Positions 16,548 through 26,000 of a stretch of DNA of 64,000 nucleotides are shown here, in pieces; the first letter of the stretch is position 1, and the number at the start of each line of letters is the position of its first letter. A program made the translations under genes and the position numbers. Source of the stretch: Jeongeupia chitinilytica (GTDB lineage Bacteria > Pseudomonadota > Gammaproteobacteria > Burkholderiales > Chitinibacteraceae); the NCBI RefSeq assembly GCF_014652315.1, contig NZ_BMYO01000011.1, forward strand, positions 62,001-126,000. The letters are read 5' to 3'. The notes below the pieces were generated by a model, which saw only the letters and a program-made list of their open reading frames with translations, was not told where the DNA came from and ran no database searches.

Positions 16548-17168
16548 TCAGGCCCGGCGAACTTCTCGCGCCGCGGCCGTTTCCCACTCCAGAAACGCCG
16601 GCAAGGCCAGCAGCGTATCGGCATACGCCTGCGCTGCCTGTGACACCGGCAGCCCGTAACTGCGGATGCGCGTCGCAACCGGTGCAAAGAACGCGTCGGC
16701 ATGGCTGAAACGACCGAACAGGAAGTCGCCACCGGCGCCGAAACGTGCCTTGCAGTCGGCCCACAGCGCGGTCAGCCGTTCGAGCTCGGCCACCAGAGCC
16801 TCGTCGACGTCGAGCCGCGTCCGCAATTGCACGTCCATCGGACAGCGCGTTCGCAGCACCGTGAAGCCGGCGTGCATTTCGGCACACACGGCACGCGCCA
16901 CGGCGCGCGCACTGCGATCGGCCGGCCACAGCGCCGGCTCGATCTCGGCCAGATATTCGGCAATGGCCGGCGTTTCCCAGATCGCGACATCGCCGTCGAT
17001 CAGCACCGGCACCTTGCCGGTCGGGCCGTAACGCAGGCGCTCGGCGCGGGCGTTGTCGGCATAGAGGTCGTGATTGATCTCGACGAAGGGCAGACCGGCG
17101 ACTTTGATTGCCAGCCAGGGCCGCAGCGACCATGAGGAATAGTTCTTGTTGCCGATGACCAGTTTCAA
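16548..17168 (-). CDS. Glutathione S-transferase family protein
   Basis: 206 residues. The N-terminal thioredoxin-like domain starts KLVIGNKNYSSWSLRPWLA, with the SSW motif of the omega/zeta-like bacterial GSTs, then TGKVPVLIDGDVAIWETPAIAEYL, which contains the cis-Pro and the Glu-Thr/Ser pair that hold glutathione. An all-helical C-terminal domain follows. The substrate is unknown. Its start overlaps the stop of the large GGDEF-EAL gene upstream (ATGA), so the two are co-translated although no functional link is obvious. Confidence 0.88.
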   Translation of the reverse strand: MKLVIGNKNYSSWSLRPWLAIKVAGLPFVEINHDLYADNARAERLRYGPTGKVPVLIDGDVAIWETPAIAEYLAEIEPALWPADRSARAVARAVCAEMHAGFTVLRTRCPMDVQLRTRLDVDEALVAELERLTALWADCKARFGAGGDFLFGRFSHADAFFAPVATRIRSYGLPVSQAAQAYADTLLALPAFLEWETAAAREVRRA

Positions 17169-20100
17169 GTTTGCGCCCTCAAGGCGTCACCGTTCGTGCG
17201 CGACAGCACCAGCCGCGGCGATGCCTGCAGCAGCGCTTCGAACTCGCCGACCGGTAACGGTTTGCTGAACAGATACCCCTGGATCGCGTCGGTGCCGGCG
17301 CGCCGGAGGAAGTCGAGTTGCTCGGGGGTCTCGACCCCCTCGGCCAGTACGGACATGCCCAGCGTCTTGCCGAGGCCGATGATGGCCAGCACGATCGCCG
17401 CATCGTTCTGGTCGGTGGTCAGATCGCGGACGAAGCTCTGGTCGACCTTGAGCTTGTCGAAGGCGAAACGCTTCAGGTACGAGAGGCTCGAATAGCCGGT
17501 GCCGAAGTCGTCGACCGACAGTTTGACGCCGAGCCGCTTGATGCCCGAGAGCATCGTCATCACGTGTTCGACTTCCTGCATCACCACCGACTCGGTGACC
17601 TCGAGCTCGAGGCACTGCGGCGGCAGCTCGGCGTCGGCCAGCGCATCGGCGACGATCTCGAGCAGATTGGACTGGTGCAGCTGCAGCGGCGACAGGTTGA
17701 CCGCGATCGTCATCGTCTGCCCGGTTTCGCGGATCCATGCGGCGGCACGACGGCAGGCCTCGCGCAGCACCCAGTTGCCGATCGGCACGATCATCCGGCT
17801 TTCTTCCGCGATCGGAATGAACTTGGCCGGCGAAATCAGTCCGTGCTCCGGGTGGCGCCAGCGAATCAGCGCCTCGGCGCCGGTAATGCGGCCATCGCGC
17901 AGGCTGACCTGCGGCTGGAAGTAGAGCTCGAACTCGTTTTCGGCCAGCGCCTGGCTCATGCTGGTTTCCAGCACCAGCCGCTCGGACACGCGGGCGTTCA
18001 TGTCGGCGGTGAAGTACTGGTAGTTGTTGCGGCCGGCACTCTTGGCCTGGTACATCGCGACGTCGGCGCTGCGGATCAGCGTATCGGAGTCGGCGCCGTC
18101 GTCCGGATAGACGCTGATGCCGATCGACGTCGTCGTTGCGAAGCCGCCGGCCTCGAGTACGAAGGGGTCGGCAAACGACGCGAGGATCTGCTCGGCCACC
18201 AGCCCCGGATGCATCGCGTTGTCGATCTCGGTCAGCACCAGCACGAATTCGTCGCCACCCAGCCGCGCAAGGATGTCGCCCTTGCCGGCAATCCGCCGCA
18301 GCCGGTCGGCGACCTGCCGCAGCATCTGGTCACCGGCGGTGTGACCGAGCGAATCGTTGATCGTCTTGAAGCGGTCGAGGTCGAGGAACAGCAGGGCCAG
18401 CTGGCGCTGGTGGCGCTCGGCGCCGGCGACGGCGAGCCGCAGTTCGTCACGCAGCAGATTGCGGTTGGCAAGCCCGGTCACGGTATCGAAGTTCGCCAGC
18501 TCGATGATCCGGTCCTGCGCGACCTTGCGTTCGGTGATGTCGGTGACGGTGCCGATCAGCCGGGTCGGATTGTGCCGGGCGTCGAACTCGACGAACTTGC
18601 CCCGCGACAGGAACCAGCGGTATTCGCCGGTCTTGACCTTGCGGCGGTATTCGATCACGAACTGCGGCGCGGTGCCGGCGTAGCAGTCGCGGAATGCATT
18701 CAGCGCCAGCTCGCGATCCCCCGGGTACATCTGCTCCTTCCACTTCTCGAAGGTCTCGACCAGTTCGCCCGGCACGAAGCCGAGCAGACGGTCGTACTCG
18801 GGGCTGGTGATCGCGCCGCGGCGGCTGTCGAGCGGCATGTCGAACAGGCCGGTATTCGACGCGTCGAGCGCCAGCCGCAGCTGCTGCTCGCTCTTGACGA
18901 TCGCTTCCTCGGCCATCCGCCGCTCGGAAATGTCGCGCACGACCGCGCAGTTGAACTCCTGCCCCTTGAAGACGATGTAGTTCGAATACGACTCGATCGG
19001 GAAGGCGTCACCGTTGCGCGTCTTGAGCACGAACTCCTCGAACAGGTGTTTCTGCTCGCGCAGCCGCTCCCAGAACGGCCCCCAGGCCTCGGCGTCGAAA
19101 CTCGGGTTGATGTCCTTGAAGCGCATCCCCAGCAGCTCGCGCTCGCCGTAGCCGAGCCGATGGCAGGCGGTGGCGTTGACGTAGCGGATGATGCCCATCG
19201 GATCGAGCCAGATTGCCATGTCGGCACCGCGCTCGACCGCCACCCGGGTCAGGTAGAGCGCATCCTCGGTACTTTCGAGCCGGCGCAGTTGCCGCAGCAC
19301 GTAGACGACCAGCATGGTCGCCAGCGCCAGCACGCTCGCGGTCACGCCGCCGTTGACCAGGCTGTCGTGCCGCCACGAAGCGAGCACTTCCTGGCGATCT
19401 ACGCCGACCATCACGCCGAGCGGCCAGCCGCCGACATGACGCCAGCCGTAGATCCGGGTCACACCGTCGCGGGCGCTGTGCTCGGTAAAGCTGCCGCTCT
19501 GTGCGCCGCCGAAATCGTTGTCATAGAAGGCACGCCGCGACAGGTCGTGGCCGACGTCGAACGCGCCGTCCGGGTAGTGTGTCAGCGACAGGCCGTCGTC
19601 GCGGAACATCTCGATCGACAGGCCGCTGCGCGACGCGATGCTGCGGTAGAACTGACGGAAATACCCCGGGTCGATGCCGGCATACAGCACGCCGACGAAC
19701 TCGCCGCGCCGGTCGTTCAGCGCCATCACGAAGGGAATGACCGAACGGTCACCGGTCGGATCGGCCTGCTGCTCGGCGATATAGAACGGCGACGACGGCT
19801 GCGAGCGGGCAACCTTGAAATACTGGAAGTTGCTCAGGTTGTGCGCCGGCGCCGGGTACTGCTGGGTCGAGGCGAACAGCGTGCCGTCGGCACGGGCAAC
19901 GGCGAAAGTCGCCATCTGCGGAGCGTGGCCGAGCTGCCGCTGCAGATAGGCGTGCATGCAGGCCGCATCGGCCGCGTCGATACACGTCTGGAACAGTCCG
20001 TCCTGCTGGATCGCGAACATCGTGTTCAGGCTCGCATCCATCGTGCGGCCGACGTGTTCGTCCATGGTCCGCGCCAGCGTCAGCATCTGCTGTTCGGCGT

Positions 20101-20305
20101 TGCCGAGCGTTTCCTCGTAGCTGCGCCAGATCGACCAGCTGACCGCTGCCAGTGCAAATAGCACGACGCTGATCGACAGGGCGATCAGCATCCGGCGGAT
20201 CAGGCCGAAGGAGCGGCCGCTTTCGGCGTCCTGCAAGGTGACCGGCACGCGGGTCAAGGCAGCGTCCTGAGGATGAAAATTTGCGGAGCCCCATTCTTGG
20301 GGCAA
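17165..20305 (-). CDS. Membrane sensor with Cache, two PAS, GGDEF and EAL domains
   Basis: 1046 residues. Two membrane helices (about 38-60 and 318-338) flank a periplasmic Cache-like ligand domain. Two PAS domains follow (about 350-465 and 475-595), then GGDEF (GGDEF at 683-687) and EAL (EAL at 811-813). The cyclase motif is canonical. The phosphodiesterase motifs NLSPLQL, ELEVTESVVM, DDFGTGYSS, KVDQSFVRD and AEGVET are intact, so the protein could make and break cyclic di-GMP, the balance being set by a periplasmic signal. A Fur-box-like palindrome lies about 120 bp upstream of the start. The GST gene follows in an ATGA overlap. Confidence 0.92.
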   Translation of the reverse strand: MPQEWGSANFHPQDAALTRVPVTLQDAESGRSFGLIRRMLIALSISVVLFALAAVSWSIWRSYEETLGNAEQQMLTLARTMDEHVGRTMDASLNTMFAIQQDGLFQTCIDAADAACMHAYLQRQLGHAPQMATFAVARADGTLFASTQQYPAPAHNLSNFQYFKVARSQPSSPFYIAEQQADPTGDRSVIPFVMALNDRRGEFVGVLYAGIDPGYFRQFYRSIASRSGLSIEMFRDDGLSLTHYPDGAFDVGHDLSRRAFYDNDFGGAQSGSFTEHSARDGVTRIYGWRHVGGWPLGVMVGVDRQEVLASWRHDSLVNGGVTASVLALATMLVVYVLRQLRRLESTEDALYLTRVAVERGADMAIWLDPMGIIRYVNATACHRLGYGERELLGMRFKDINPSFDAEAWGPFWERLREQKHLFEEFVLKTRNGDAFPIESYSNYIVFKGQEFNCAVVRDISERRMAEEAIVKSEQQLRLALDASNTGLFDMPLDSRRGAITSPEYDRLLGFVPGELVETFEKWKEQMYPGDRELALNAFRDCYAGTAPQFVIEYRRKVKTGEYRWFLSRGKFVEFDARHNPTRLIGTVTDITERKVAQDRIIELANFDTVTGLANRNLLRDELRLAVAGAERHQRQLALLFLDLDRFKTINDSLGHTAGDQMLRQVADRLRRIAGKGDILARLGGDEFVLVLTEIDNAMHPGLVAEQILASFADPFVLEAGGFATTTSIGISVYPDDGADSDTLIRSADVAMYQAKSAGRNNYQYFTADMNARVSERLVLETSMSQALAENEFELYFQPQVSLRDGRITGAEALIRWRHPEHGLISPAKFIPIAEESRMIVPIGNWVLREACRRAAAWIRETGQTMTIAVNLSPLQLHQSNLLEIVADALADAELPPQCLELEVTESVVMQEVEHVMTMLSGIKRLGVKLSVDDFGTGYSSLSYLKRFAFDKLKVDQSFVRDLTTDQNDAAIVLAIIGLGKTLGMSVLAEGVETPEQLDFLRRAGTDAIQGYLFSKPLPVGEFEALLQASPRLVLSRTNGDALRAQT

Positions 20306-20422
20306 AGGCCGCGGCTTGGCAAGCCGGAAGCGGCCAATGTTTCCTGCCGGACTCAGTCGCCGATTCAGCGCCTGCCTGACACGGGCTGCGGATGGGCGTT
20401 CAGGCCCGACGGCCGGATAAAA

Positions 20423-20437
20423 TGAAAATAATTTTCA
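20423..20437. promoter_or_regulatory. Perfect 7-1-7 palindrome resembling a Fur box
   Basis: TGAAAATAATTTTCA is a perfect inverted repeat with a single central base, in an AT-rich patch of the 265-bp gap between rlpA and the GGDEF-EAL gene. It agrees with the 7-1-7 Fur consensus (TGATAATNATTATCA) at 12 of 14 arm positions. The only gene it could control from upstream is the leftward GGDEF-EAL gene; no rightward gene was found. The rest of the gap holds nothing else recognisable. Fur identity is inference from the match. Confidence 0.5.
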
Positions 20438-20570
20438 GCCAGACTGGAACAAACCATCATGACAGAAAATCCACGTCACCAAGCAACGCGCATTGGCCGA
20501 TTGGCAATCCTCGTCCAAAGGCCTCATGCAGGGGAAACGTCCCGAACCGTCGTCCCCTTTTCGCCGACGT

Positions 20571-21506
20571 TCAGCGCGCGATCACCGCCTGCAGATTGTG
20601 CTGGCCGGTCAGCGCCTCCGCTGCAGCCAGCGCGCTCTGCCGGTCCGGATAGGGACCGATGCGAACGCGATGAATGGCGCCGCTCGACTGGACCACCAGC
20701 TTGGCGCTATCGCCATCGAGCATGCTCGCATAGTGCTGCCGGAACGACTCGGCATTCGCAAGACTGCTGAACGCGGCCAGTTGCAGGTAAACGCCGGCGG
20801 CAGTGTTAGCGACCGGTACCGGCTTGGGGTCGCCGTCGAAAGGCAGGGGAGCATCGGTCTGCGGTTTGGCCTGCGCCAGTACCGACGTCGGTGCGTCGGC
20901 CGGCATCAGGCTTTCGACCTTGAGCTGGGCACTCCCCTTCATCGCATAGCCGAGCCGGCAGGCGGCGAGAAAGGACAGGTCCATGACCCTGCCCTTGTGG
21001 AACGGCCCGCGGTCGTTGACGCGGACGACGACGCTGCGGCCGTTTTCGACGTTGGTGACACGGGCATAGCTCGGCAGCGGCAGCACCGGGCTCGCGGCGG
21101 TCATCGCGAACATGTTGTAGCTTTCGCCGATCGACGTCTTCTGGCCGTGGAACTTGCGGCCGTACCACGAGCCCATGCCGGTTTCGACCGAGCTGCCGGG
21201 CGCGGCCAGCGGCGTGAACGACAGTCCGAGCACCGTGTAGGGCCGGTTTGCCCACTTGTGCAGCGGCTCCCAGCGCGGCACCGGCTCGGGAATCAGGTCG
21301 ATGTTGGCGGGGATGCCGGCCATCGGGCCGTCGTCCTTGTAGAACGCCCCGCCGTTGTCGAGCGCCTTGTAGTCGCAGCTGTACGGCGACGGCGTGCCGG
21401 CCACCGGCGGCGTCGGCGACGTGCCGGCAACCGGCCTGGTCGGTGTCGTGCTGCACGCGGCCAGACCGAGCAGTGCCGCCGCGGCGAGCAATCCACGGAA
21501 TGTCAT
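20571..21506 (-). CDS. rlpA: RlpA-family septal-ring lipoprotein with SPOR domain
   Basis: 311 residues. Lipobox LAAC gives Cys18. A proline-rich stretch leads to the double-psi beta-barrel (about 108-200) with GSWYGRKFHG and VRVNDRGPFHKGR, and a SPOR domain closes the protein (about 233-311). RlpA proteins bind denuded septal peptidoglycan, and some are lytic transglycosylases. Two positions essential or conserved in the Pseudomonas enzyme appear changed here: the Asp after the catalytic Glu128 is Asn131, and the His of the TAAH motif is Ser139. The gene is 2 nt from rodA, at the end of the mre cluster. Confidence 0.9.
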   Translation of the reverse strand: MTFRGLLAAAALLGLAACSTTPTRPVAGTSPTPPVAGTPSPYSCDYKALDNGGAFYKDDGPMAGIPANIDLIPEPVPRWEPLHKWANRPYTVLGLSFTPLAAPGSSVETGMGSWYGRKFHGQKTSIGESYNMFAMTAASPVLPLPSYARVTNVENGRSVVVRVNDRGPFHKGRVMDLSFLAACRLGYAMKGSAQLKVESLMPADAPTSVLAQAKPQTDAPLPFDGDPKPVPVANTAAGVYLQLAAFSSLANAESFRQHYASMLDGDSAKLVVQSSGAIHRVRIGPYPDRQSALAAAEALTGQHNLQAVIAR

Positions 21507-21508
21507 CG

Positions 21509-22621
21509 TTACCCCTTCATCAGCTTGCGGTCGCGACCGACACTCATCAGGAGGCCGAAGGTCGCGAGAATCGACACCATCGACGTGCCGCCATAGGAAA
21601 TCAGCGGCAGCGGTACGCCGACCACCGGCAGGATGCCGGACACCATGCCCATGTTGACGAAGGCATAGGTGAAGAAGTTCAGCGCGATCGCCCCGGCCAG
21701 CAGGCGCCCGAACAGCGTCGGCGCACGGCTGGCAATGGTCAGGCCGCGGCCGATCACCAGCAGGTAGAGCACCAGCAGCACCCCGTTGCCGATCAGGCCG
21801 AACTCCTCGCCGAACACGGCAAAGATGAAGTCGGTGGTCCGCTCCGGAATGAAGTCGAGGTGGGTCTGCGTCCCGTTGAGCCAGCCCTTGCCGAGCACGC
21901 CGCCCGAACCGATGGCGATCGTGCCCTGGATGATGTGGTAGCCGGCACCGAGCGGATCCTGCATCGGGTCAAGCATCGTCGCGACCCGGCGGCACTGGTA
22001 CTCCTGGAGGATGTTGATGCACAGATCCCAGTGCGTCACCGTGTACGCAAGTGCGCCGCCGGCCGCCCCCATCACCGCCAGCAGCCGCCAGCTCAGGCCG
22101 GCGAGGAACAGTACGTAAAAGCCGCTCGACGCGATCAGCAGGCTGGTGCCGAGGTCGGGTTGCTTGAGAATCAGACCGACCGGCACCACCATCAGCAGCG
22201 CGGCAGCGACGAAGTGTTTCCAGTTCAGCGTGGTTTCGAAGTGATGGAAGAACCACGCCAGCATCAGCGGCATCGCGATCCGCATCAGCTCGGACGGCTG
22301 GATCCGGGTGATGCCGATGTTGAGCCAGCGCGTCGCGCCATGACTGGTCACGCCGAACAGCGCCACCGCCACCAGCAAGGCCACACCGACGACGTAGGCC
22401 GGCAGGGCCAGGCGCATCAGCGTCTGCTGCGAAATGTTTGCGAAGAACCACATCACGCCGAGCGAGATCCCCATGAAGGTGACCTTGTCCATCACCTTGT
22501 CGAGGTCGCGGTTCGACGCCGAAAACAGCACGATCGCCGAAACGGCGAAAATCAGCAGCGTGAACAGGAACAGCCACGGATCGATCGGCTGCTTGATCCG
22601 GTTCCAGATCGTCTTAATCAC
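21509..22621 (-). CDS. rodA: Rod-shape peptidoglycan glycosyltransferase RodA
   Basis: 370 residues from a GTG start at 22621 that overlaps the mrdA stop by 8 nt; an in-frame ATG further upstream would add 17 residues of arginine-rich sequence inside mrdA and does not match the family. About ten membrane helices and the SEDS signatures are visible: TRWLNIGITRIQPSE, LKQPDLGTSL and LPLISYGGTSM. RodA polymerises glycan strands for lateral wall growth with PBP2, encoded just upstream. Confidence 0.95.
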   Translation of the reverse strand: MIKTIWNRIKQPIDPWLFLFTLLIFAVSAIVLFSASNRDLDKVMDKVTFMGISLGVMWFFANISQQTLMRLALPAYVVGVALLVAVALFGVTSHGATRWLNIGITRIQPSELMRIAMPLMLAWFFHHFETTLNWKHFVAAALLMVVPVGLILKQPDLGTSLLIASSGFYVLFLAGLSWRLLAVMGAAGGALAYTVTHWDLCINILQEYQCRRVATMLDPMQDPLGAGYHIIQGTIAIGSGGVLGKGWLNGTQTHLDFIPERTTDFIFAVFGEEFGLIGNGVLLVLYLLVIGRGLTIASRAPTLFGRLLAGAIALNFFTYAFVNMGMVSGILPVVGVPLPLISYGGTSMVSILATFGLLMSVGRDRKLMKG

Positions 22622-24542
22622 TGATGTCCTCCTGCACCGCCGCGGCCGGCGCAGAGGCGACAGCGGACGCATTGGCGGTCAGCGCTGCGGGCAGCTTGCC
22701 GAGCAGGTAGTAGTCGAGCACCTGACGCGCGATCGGCGCTGCGGCCGCTGCGCCGAAGCCGCCGTTCTCGACGATGACCGCCAGCGCGATCGTCGGCTTG
22801 TCGGCCGGCGCAAACGCGACGAACCACGAGTGGTCGCGCAGCCGCTCGCTCACCGCCTTGGCGTTGTACTTGCCGCCGCGCAGGCTGAACACCTGTGCGG
22901 TACCGGTCTTGCCGGCAGCCACATAGGGCGCACCGGCAAAGGTGCGCGCGCCGGTGCCGAACTGGGTCACACCGACCATGCCCTGCACGACGCGCTCGAT
23001 GTTTTCCGGCTTCCAGGGCAGCGTGCGTTCCGGCTGCGGCTCGATCTGCGTCTTCTTGCCCGAAGCCGGGTCGACGACGGTGGCCACCACGTGCGGCCGG
23101 TACATCACCCCGCGGTTGGCAATGGTCGCGATGCCGTGCGCCATCTGCAGCGGCGTATACGAGTTGTAGCCCTGGCCGATGCCGATCGACACGGTTTCGC
23201 CCGAATACCACTTCTGCTGCGCCGGCGTCTTGAAGCGTTTTTTCTTCCACTCCGGACTCGGCAGCACGCCCGGCCGCTCGCCCGGCAGGTCGATCCCGGT
23301 CAGCTGGCCGAGATCGAGCGTCGCCATGAACTTGGCGATGTAGTCGATGCCCATCTGTACGGCGAGCTGGTAGTAATAGGTGTCCGACGACAGCGGCAGC
23401 GAGCGGTCGAAGTTCATCGATCCGTAGCCGCCCTTGTGCGAGTCGCGGAAGCGGTTGTTGCCGTAGATGAAGTAGCCCGGGTCAGCGATCGTCTGCCGCG
23501 TGAGCGGGAAGTTGCCTTCGAGCGCGGCAATCGCCATGAAGGGCTTGAACGTCGACCCCGGTGGATACTCGCCGCGCAGCGCCCGGTTCAGCAGCGGCTT
23601 GTCGGGCGACTCGTTCAGTTCCTTCCAGCTGTCCGGGTCGATGCCGTCGACGAACAGGTTCGGATCGAAACCGGGTTTGGAGACGAAGGCGAGCACGCCG
23701 CCGTCGCGCGGGTCGATCGCGACCAGCGCGCCGCGGCGCTCGCCGAACAGCTTCTCGACCATGTCCTGCAGCTTGATGTCGATCGACAGCGTCAGATCCT
23801 TGCCCGGCTGCGGCGCGGTACGGCGCAAGGTGCGGACGGCACGGCCGCCCGAATCGATCTCGACTTCCTCGAAGCCGGTCACGCCGTGCAACTGGGTCTC
23901 GTAGCTGGATTCGACCCCGAGCTTGCCGATGTGGTCGGTGCCGCGGTAGTTGGCCAGCTGGCCGTCCTCGTCGAGCGATTCGAGATCCTTGTCGTTGATC
24001 CGGCCGATATAGCCGATCAGGTGACTGGCCACTTCCTGAAACGGATACTGGCGGAACAGTCTGGCCTTGATCTCGACACCGGGGAACTGGTAGCTGTTGG
24101 CGGCAAAGCGCGCGACCTCCTCGTCCGACAGCCGGGTACGGATCGGCAGCGACTCGAAATCGCGCGTTTCCTCCATCAGCTTCTTGAAGCGTCGCTTGTC
24201 CTTGCCGGTGATGTCGACGATGTGCGACAGCCGGGCGATGGTTTCGTCGAGGCTGTCGGCTGTTTTCGAGGGCGTGATCTCGAGCGTGTAGGCGGAGAAG
24301 TTGTGCGCCAGCACCACACCGTTGCGGTCGCGGATGATGCCGCGCGCCGGCGTCACCGGCACCAGCGAAATCCGGTTCGCCTCGGCCAGCGTCTGGTACT
24401 TGTCGTGCTGGGCCACCTGCAGCCAGACGAAGCGGGCGAACAGCAGACCGAACAGCGCCAGCACGAACAGCACCGCCGTCACGATCCGCAGCTGGAACGC
24501 GTAACGCTCGGCCAGCGAGTTTTTCAGTTCATTGCGCGCCAT
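22614..24542 (-). CDS. mrdA: Penicillin-binding protein 2 (class B, elongasome transpeptidase)
   Basis: 642 residues. One N-terminal membrane helix (about 18-38), a pedestal domain, then the transpeptidase domain with active-site STFK (in PPGSTFKPF), SSDTYYY as the SxN-equivalent motif, and KTGT (in AAGKTGTAQVF). It crosslinks the wall made by RodA during elongation. It is 40 nt downstream of mreD and overlaps rodA, which is the standard order of the cluster. The C-terminal tail after the last helix is alanine-rich and probably disordered. Confidence 0.96.
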   Translation of the reverse strand: MARNELKNSLAERYAFQLRIVTAVLFVLALFGLLFARFVWLQVAQHDKYQTLAEANRISLVPVTPARGIIRDRNGVVLAHNFSAYTLEITPSKTADSLDETIARLSHIVDITGKDKRRFKKLMEETRDFESLPIRTRLSDEEVARFAANSYQFPGVEIKARLFRQYPFQEVASHLIGYIGRINDKDLESLDEDGQLANYRGTDHIGKLGVESSYETQLHGVTGFEEVEIDSGGRAVRTLRRTAPQPGKDLTLSIDIKLQDMVEKLFGERRGALVAIDPRDGGVLAFVSKPGFDPNLFVDGIDPDSWKELNESPDKPLLNRALRGEYPPGSTFKPFMAIAALEGNFPLTRQTIADPGYFIYGNNRFRDSHKGGYGSMNFDRSLPLSSDTYYYQLAVQMGIDYIAKFMATLDLGQLTGIDLPGERPGVLPSPEWKKKRFKTPAQQKWYSGETVSIGIGQGYNSYTPLQMAHGIATIANRGVMYRPHVVATVVDPASGKKTQIEPQPERTLPWKPENIERVVQGMVGVTQFGTGARTFAGAPYVAAGKTGTAQVFSLRGGKYNAKAVSERLRDHSWFVAFAPADKPTIALAVIVENGGFGAAAAAPIARQVLDYYLLGKLPAALTANASAVASAPAAAVQEDISD

Positions 24543-24582
24543 CAGACCTCCGCGCGCGGCAGCCGGCGGCTGGTACGGCCGC

Positions 24583-25089
24583 TCATAATTCGTCCGGCAC
24601 CGACTTGCGCTGATGCATCAGCATCAGGTTCGACAGCGGCGGCCACAACAGTGCCGCAGGTACGCTGCCGGCAAAGTAGGCCCAGCCGACGAAGGGCGCG
24701 CCCAGCACCATGCGCACGACGACCATGATCGCCTGCGCCAGCGTCAGCAGGCCGAAGACGATCAGTGCCTGTTGCCAGAACGCGAACACTGCCATCTGGC
24801 GCTGCCGGATCAGCACAAAGTAGGCAATCACCGAATATGCGAGTGCATGCTGGCCAAGGACGTTGCCGTCGCCGACATCCATCAGCACGCCGAGGATGAA
24901 GGCGGTCGCGACACCGACGCGGCGCGGCTGGTTCAGCGCCCAGTAGACGATGAACAGCGCAACGAAGTCCGGCGCGAAATTGGCGATCGAAGCCTGCCAG
25001 GGCAGCAGGTTGACCAGCAGCGCAACGACGAAGCTGAGGACGATGAAACCGATGCTCACCGGCCGCAGCAGTTGGTGGGAAATGGGCAT
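24583..25089 (-). CDS. mreD: Rod-shape-determining protein MreD
   Basis: 168 residues, almost entirely hydrophobic, with five or six membrane helices and the family feature LPWQASIANFAPDFVALFIVYW near the N-terminus. MreD is the integral-membrane partner of MreC. The start overlaps the mreC stop by one base. Sequence conservation in this family is low, so the call rests on hydropathy, length and position. Confidence 0.92.
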   Translation of the reverse strand: MPISHQLLRPVSIGFIVLSFVVALLVNLLPWQASIANFAPDFVALFIVYWALNQPRRVGVATAFILGVLMDVGDGNVLGQHALAYSVIAYFVLIRQRQMAVFAFWQQALIVFGLLTLAQAIMVVVRMVLGAPFVGWAYFAGSVPAALLWPPLSNLMLMHQRKSVPDEL

Positions 25090-25976
25090 CAGTGACCCTT
25101 CTTGTTCTTGGACGCCGGCTGCGACGCGGCCTGCGGGTAAGCCGGCATCTCGCTGCGGTGATCGAGCAGCAGCAGGAAGCGGTGCTGGTCGACTGCCGCC
25201 ACCGGCACGCAGACCACCCGTGCAAACGACGAGCCACGCTCGACCTTGACGACCTTCGCCACCGGCAGGCCGACCGGGTAGAGACCGTCGATCCCCGACG
25301 TCACCAGGGTATCACCCTGCTGGATGTCGACATTCGGCGCCATATTGCGCACTTCGAGCGGCTGGTGCGCGCCCATGCCGTAGACGACGGTGCGCAGCTG
25401 GTTGCGCTCGACCACCACCGGCACCATCTGGTTGCGGTCCGAGATCAGCCGGACCTCGGCCGTCAGCGGCTGGACCCGGACGACCTGGCCGACGACACCG
25501 GACGCATCGATGGCGATCTGGCCGGCACCGACGCCCTGCTGCTGGCCCCGGTCGACGATCAGCCGCGACGTGAACGGATCACGGCCGTTGTAGAGGATCT
25601 CGGCAAGCTGCGACGGCTGGCCGAGGGCATCCCGCCGCGCGCTCAGGCCGCGCAGGGTCGCGTTTTCGGCCTCGAGCGCCTTGAGCTTCATCGCCTGCGC
25701 CTTCGCAACAAGCTGGGCGTCGTTGAGCTGGCGGTTTTCCGCCATCAGCTCGGTCTGGCGCGACAGGAAGTCGGCAGTACTGCGCAGCGTCGCAAACGGC
25801 GCGGTGGCAGCCCACTGGAGCGGATACAGCAGCACCGACACCTGCTCGCGAATACGGCCGAGCATGCTGTACTGCGCATCGCCGACGATGAGTCCGATCG
25901 ACAGCAGCGAAAAGATCAGCAGCCGCGTCAGCGGCTTCGGACCCTGTTTGAAAAAAGCGGGAGGGCTGGTTTGCAT
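25089..25976 (-). CDS. mreC: Rod-shape-determining protein MreC
   Basis: 295 residues. A short cytoplasmic N-terminus, one membrane helix (about 18-35), a coiled-coil (about 70-110), then the periplasmic beta-domains with NGRDPFTSRLIVDRGQQQGV and LVTSGIDGLYPVGLPVAKV, the latter a hallmark of MreC. It organises PBP2 and RodA with the MreB filament. A terminator-like hairpin lies between mreB and this gene, so its expression may be lower than that of mreB. Confidence 0.95.
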   Translation of the reverse strand: MQTSPPAFFKQGPKPLTRLLIFSLLSIGLIVGDAQYSMLGRIREQVSVLLYPLQWAATAPFATLRSTADFLSRQTELMAENRQLNDAQLVAKAQAMKLKALEAENATLRGLSARRDALGQPSQLAEILYNGRDPFTSRLIVDRGQQQGVGAGQIAIDASGVVGQVVRVQPLTAEVRLISDRNQMVPVVVERNQLRTVVYGMGAHQPLEVRNMAPNVDIQQGDTLVTSGIDGLYPVGLPVAKVVKVERGSSFARVVCVPVAAVDQHRFLLLLDHRSEMPAYPQAASQPASKNKKGH

Positions 25977-26000
25977 GACCGGTCAGGCGCGAAATCAACG

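Noticed and set aside
17318..20161. A 947-codon open frame on the plus strand opposite the GGDEF-EAL gene
   Set aside because: It mirrors the real gene in another frame, is rich in Arg, Gly, His and Asp with no domain, and arises from high GC at third positions. The minus-strand protein has five clear domains.
20459..20770. A 103-codon plus-strand frame just after the Fur-box-like palindrome
   Set aside because: It would have suited an iron-regulated small protein, but it runs into rlpA on the opposite strand and has no similarity to HemP, Bfd or other known small iron proteins.
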